Assembly (NCBI GenBank): GCA_900546735.1
Contig: URDW01000034.1
Location: 1 to 15,472 of the forward strand
Reading direction: 5' to 3'
Length of the DNA stretch: 15,472 bases
Origin: an uncultured Oscillospiraceae bacterium
GTDB taxonomy: Bacteria; Bacillota; Clostridia; Oscillospirales; Acutalibacteraceae
Position 1 is the stretch's first letter, and the number at the start of each line of letters is the position of its first letter. The translations under genes were made by a program, and so were the position numbers. Under the pieces are notes generated by a model that worked only from the letters and a program-made list of their open reading frames with translations, ran no database searches and was not told where the DNA came from. Shown here piece after piece: positions 12,519-15,472 of this stretch.

Positions 12519-15472
12519 ATGCAGGACACAAGACTTTACGCGGTGGCAACAGCGCACCTGGACACAGTCTGGCGCTGGAGCCTGAAAAAAACGATAGAGG
12601 ACTACCTTTTAGACACGGTCGCCAAAAACTTAAATCTGCTTGAAAACTACCCGGAATACACCTTCAACTTTGAAGGTGCGTTTCGCTACGCGCTGATCGA
12701 GGAATACTACCCTGACCTTTTCAAAAAGATACAGGGTTATGTAAAAGAGGGACGCTGGCACCCGACCGGCGCGGAATACGAAAACGGCGACGTCAATATT
12801 CCCTCGCCCGAGGCGCTGATTCGCAACATCCTTTACGGCAACCGCTATTTTGAAGAAAAGTTCGGCGTAAAAAGCCGCGACATCTTTTTGCCCGACTGCT
12901 TTGGCTTTGGCAAAGCGCTGCCGAGCGTGATGGCACACACCGGACTTAAAGGCTTTACGACGCAAAAGCTTTCCTGGGGCTGCAGCGTGCCGCTGCCGTT
13001 TGACCTTGGCATTTGGAAAGGCACCGACGCCAGCTGCGTCTATACCACACTGGACGCGAAAAGCTACCGCTCCAAATTTGAAAACATCCAGACCAACGAG
13101 CAGGTCTATGACAAAATTGCCGCCAACTATAACCAAAGCGGCGTTCCGTTTGCCCTTTACCTGTACGGCACGGGCGACGTCGGCGGCGCGCCGGACGAAA
13201 AATCGGTTTGGACTGTGTGCGACGAAGTGAAAAACGCTTCGCACCACCCGATCCAAGTTATCAGCGCAACACCCGACAGATTCTATAATGACATTGACGC
13301 CCTGCCCGAGCAGGAAAAAGCCAAGCTGCCCGTGTACGACGGTGAATTGCTGATGACCAGCCACGGCGCCGGCAGCTACACCTCGCGCACCATGTCCAAG
13401 CGCCTGAACCGCCAATGCGAAACAGCGGCCGATGTGACCGAAGCTTCGCTGGTGCTGGCGCAGCAGCTTTGCGGCCATACCTACCCGCAAAAGACCATGG
13501 AAAAAGCGTGGAAAAAAGTCATTCAGCACCAGTTTCACGACGACATTACGGGCACGTCCAACATGGATGTATATAACGCCGCGCACAGCGATTATTTCAC
13601 AGCGCTGAACCTGATGCACACAGAGCTTTGCGCTTCGGCAAAAGCCGTGGGCGAAGCGCTCGACACATCGTTTTGCCCTGAAGCGGCGCTGATCGTCTTT
13701 AACCCCACGCAGTACACGCGCTTTGACAGCATTGAAGCGACGGTGCGCCTAAAACACAACGCCAAATATGTAAAAATCACGAACAGCTGCGGTGAAGAGC
13801 AGCTTTCACAAGTCGTCTCCAAATCCGGCAAAACGTTCCGGGTCGTATTCAGTGCCGAACTGGCGCCGCTTTCCTACACGGTGTTCAGCGCCGAGCCGAG
13901 CGACACGCCCTGCCGCCTGAAAAGCGACCTGAAAATGGACGCACACCGCCTGGAGAACGAGAACTACCTGGTGCGTTTCAACAAAAACGGCGACATCGGC
14001 AGCATTTTTGACAAACGTCTGCAAAAAGAACTGCTCCAAAAGCCCATCAAACTGGCGCTGATGCACGACACCGGGTCTCTTGCCTACCCTGCCTGGGAAA
14101 TGCGCAAGGAGGATATTGACCGCGCGCCCTACGCCTACGCCAACACGCCCACGTTCGAGATCCTGGAAAAAGGGCCGTCGCGCATTGCCCTGCGCGTGAC
14201 CCGCGGCGCCGACCTTTCCACAAAAATCACGCAGGTGATCTCCCTTTCCAGCCGCAGCCCGGTCCTGCGCGTGGAAAACGAAGTGGACTGGCAGTCACGC
14301 CGCAGTATGCTGAAGGCAGAATTCCGCTTTACAGCCGAAAACAAAACCGCAACTTATGATTTGGGGCTCGGCACCATCCAGCGCCGGACGAACACCGACA
14401 CGCTTTACGAAGTGCCGGCGCAGAAATGGGCCGACCTGACGGACAGCAGCGGCACGTTTGGCGTCAGCGTATTTTCCGATTCCAAATACGGCTGGGACAA
14501 ACCGGACAGCTCAACCCTGCGCCTGACCTGTATACATACGCCGGCCGGTGCATTCATTAAAGAAGCCAGACAGGATCTGCAGGACATTGGCCGCAATCTG
14601 TTCGGCTTTGGCATTTATGCGCACGCACACGGTTTTGAAAGCCAAACACAGATGTATGCAGAGCTGTTTAGCAAAAAGCCGCTCGCCTTTCAGACCAGCT
14701 CCCAAACTAAGGGATGCGGACGCGACTGCTTCAGCCTGCTGACCATTTCAGACAACGACGTACTGCTGCGCGCCGTAAAACGCAGTGAAGACGGCAAAGG
14801 CATTGTGATCCGCCTAAACGAAGGCGTTGACCGCACACACAAACGTGTAAAACTGCAGCTTGCCTGTCCGGTCAGCGCCGCCTATGAAACGAACGCAGCG
14901 GAAGAGGACGCGCAGGAAATGCAGGTGTCCGGCAACGCACTTTGCTTCGACATAGCACCTTACGACCTGAAGACCTTTTACATCGTTCCCGGCAAGCCGG
15001 AAAAAGCCGCGCGCAAAGAGAAAGCAGTTTGTCTGGAACTGCCCTACAACGCAGACGGCGTGACTTCCAACGCGCAGCGCAAGCGTGCCATTTTGGCTGC
15101 CAGCGGCTGTACGCTGCCGTACGAACTGTTCCCGAAAGAGATTTGCTGCGGCGGCATCCCGTTCACCCTGGCCGACAGAGACAGCCTGCGCACTGCACTG
15201 ATCCCGACCGGGCAGGTGCTTGACCTGCCGGCCGAGGCAACGGCCGTTTATCTGCTGGCGGCCGGCGTTGCAGGCGACCGTACGCTGACCTTCAAAATCG
15301 GCAACGTGGAAAAGACTTGCACGATCCACGACGCATTTGCGCCGATCGGTCAGTGGGATATGGAGGGCCTGCAGCAAAAGGCGAAGGTCAAAGACGTGGT
15401 CGTGGGTCTTGAATTTACGCACACGCACCACCCACTGGACGACCATTTTGACGGGCAGGCACGTTTTTACGT
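12519..15472 (+). CDS. Alpha-mannosidase, glycoside hydrolase family 38 (3' end outside the window)
   Basis: About 984 codons are read without a stop to the window end. The N-terminal GH38 catalytic domain is clear. VATAHLDTVWRW holds zinc ligands H13 and D15. HPTGAEYENGDVNIPSPEALIRN matches the family's substrate-site region. FLPDCFGFGKALP holds the likely nucleophile D126. SHGAGSYTSRTMSKRLNR has H282, and QFHDDITGTS has H340 and the adjacent Asp. A helical middle domain and the C-terminal beta-sandwich domains follow. The enzyme removes alpha-mannose from glycans, retaining configuration and using zinc. No signal peptide is seen, so it should act in the cytoplasm on imported oligosaccharides. 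The start at 12519 is 5 bases after the upstream stop; its own ribosome site is weak, which fits translational coupling. The nearly 1000-residue length is normal for the family. Confidence 0.93.
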   Translation, partial: MQDTRLYAVATAHLDTVWRWSLKKTIEDYLLDTVAKNLNLLENYPEYTFNFEGAFRYALIEEYYPDLFKKIQGYVKEGRWHPTGAEYENGDVNIPSPEALIRNILYGNRYFEEKFGVKSRDIFLPDCFGFGKALPSVMAHTGLKGFTTQKLSWGCSVPLPFDLGIWKGTDASCVYTTLDAKSYRSKFENIQTNEQVYDKIAANYNQSGVPFALYLYGTGDVGGAPDEKSVWTVCDEVKNASHHPIQVISATPDRFYNDIDALPEQEKAKLPVYDGELLMTSHGAGSYTSRTMSKRLNRQCETAADVTEASLVLAQQLCGHTYPQKTMEKAWKKVIQHQFHDDITGTSNMDVYNAAHSDYFTALNLMHTELCASAKAVGEALDTSFCPEAALIVFNPTQYTRFDSIEATVRLKHNAKYVKITNSCGEEQLSQVVSKSGKTFRVVFSAELAPLSYTVFSAEPSDTPCRLKSDLKMDAHRLENENYLVRFNKNGDIGSIFDKRLQKELLQKPIKLALMHDTGSLAYPAWEMRKEDIDRAPYAYANTPTFEILEKGPSRIALRVTRGADLSTKITQVISLSSRSPVLRVENEVDWQSRRSMLKAEFRFTAENKTATYDLGLGTIQRRTNTDTLYEVPAQKWADLTDSSGTFGVSVFSDSKYGWDKPDSSTLRLTCIHTPAGAFIKEARQDLQDIGRNLFGFGIYAHAHGFESQTQMYAELFSKKPLAFQTSSQTKGCGRDCFSLLTISDNDVLLRAVKRSEDGKGIVIRLNEGVDRTHKRVKLQLACPVSAAYETNAAEEDAQEMQVSGNALCFDIAPYDLKTFYIVPGKPEKAARKEKAVCLELPYNADGVTSNAQRKRAILAASGCTLPYELFPKEICCGGIPFTLADRDSLRTALIPTGQVLDLPAEATAVYLLAAGVAGDRTLTFKIGNVEKTCTIHDAFAPIGQWDMEGLQQKAKVKDVVVGLEFTHTHHPLDDHFDGQARFY

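Noticed and set aside
12630..13619. Minus-strand frame of 329 codons opposite the mannosidase
   Set aside because: Antisense shadow of clear GH38 motifs; Val/Phe/Arg-rich, no ribosome site.

Overview
The window looks like chromosome of a gut-type Clostridia bacterium (Bacillota, possibly Oscillospiraceae/Ruminococcaceae or a relative). This is inferred from moderately high GC coding sequence, AT-rich spacers with consensus sigma-A type promoters (often an extended -10, TGC-TATAAT), GGAGG-type ribosome sites, a CCA-encoding initiator tRNA, and the protein families present. The first 48 bases are not genomic: they are the end of an Illumina P7 primer, an 8-base index and the Nextera transposase adapter. 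The contig therefore starts artificially, inside an aldo/keto reductase gene.

Layout. (1) 49-491, minus: 5' part of an aldo/keto reductase, divergent from a fucose operon. The shared spacer (492-718) carries two promoters and repeated TCCTAT motifs. (2) 719-4677, plus: L-fucose catabolism operon, namely class II aldolase FucA, an FGGY kinase of rhamnulokinase type, and L-fucose isomerase FucI, closed by a strong terminator. The products would convert L-fucose to L-fuculose, L-fuculose 1-phosphate, then DHAP and lactaldehyde. (3) 4928-6301: PepV-like M20 dipeptidase with its own promoter. (4) 6418-7473: lipoprotein with a GH18-type barrel. (5) 7472-7783: a compact two-promoter locus. It encodes a 24-residue hydrophobic peptide on the minus strand and a ~90-nt convergent antisense RNA on the plus strand, each with its own promoter and terminator. 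It has the architecture of a type I toxin-antitoxin module and is the most interesting part of the window. (6) 7988-8063, minus: tRNA-fMet. (7) 8195-9375: two-gene ThrE/YjjP-YjjB-type exporter. (8) 9369-10082, minus: histidine phosphatase, tail-to-tail overlapping the exporter. (9) 10156-11671: DUF188 protein and glycerate kinase, overlapping. (10) 11729-12238: HD-domain protein. (11) 12295-12513: unknown 72-residue protein coupled to a GH38 alpha-mannosidase (12519 onward) that runs off the window.

Taken together the genes suit a glycan-foraging anaerobe using host or plant sugars (fucose, mannosides, possibly chitin/peptidoglycan-like substrates). In the type I-like locus, the toxin mRNA and the antisense RNA begin with the same 10 bases at the same distance from matching promoters. 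The toxin mRNA 5' leader can therefore pair with its own 3' end, a fold-back arrangement known from other type I toxins. Toxicity itself is inferred, not shown by the sequence.
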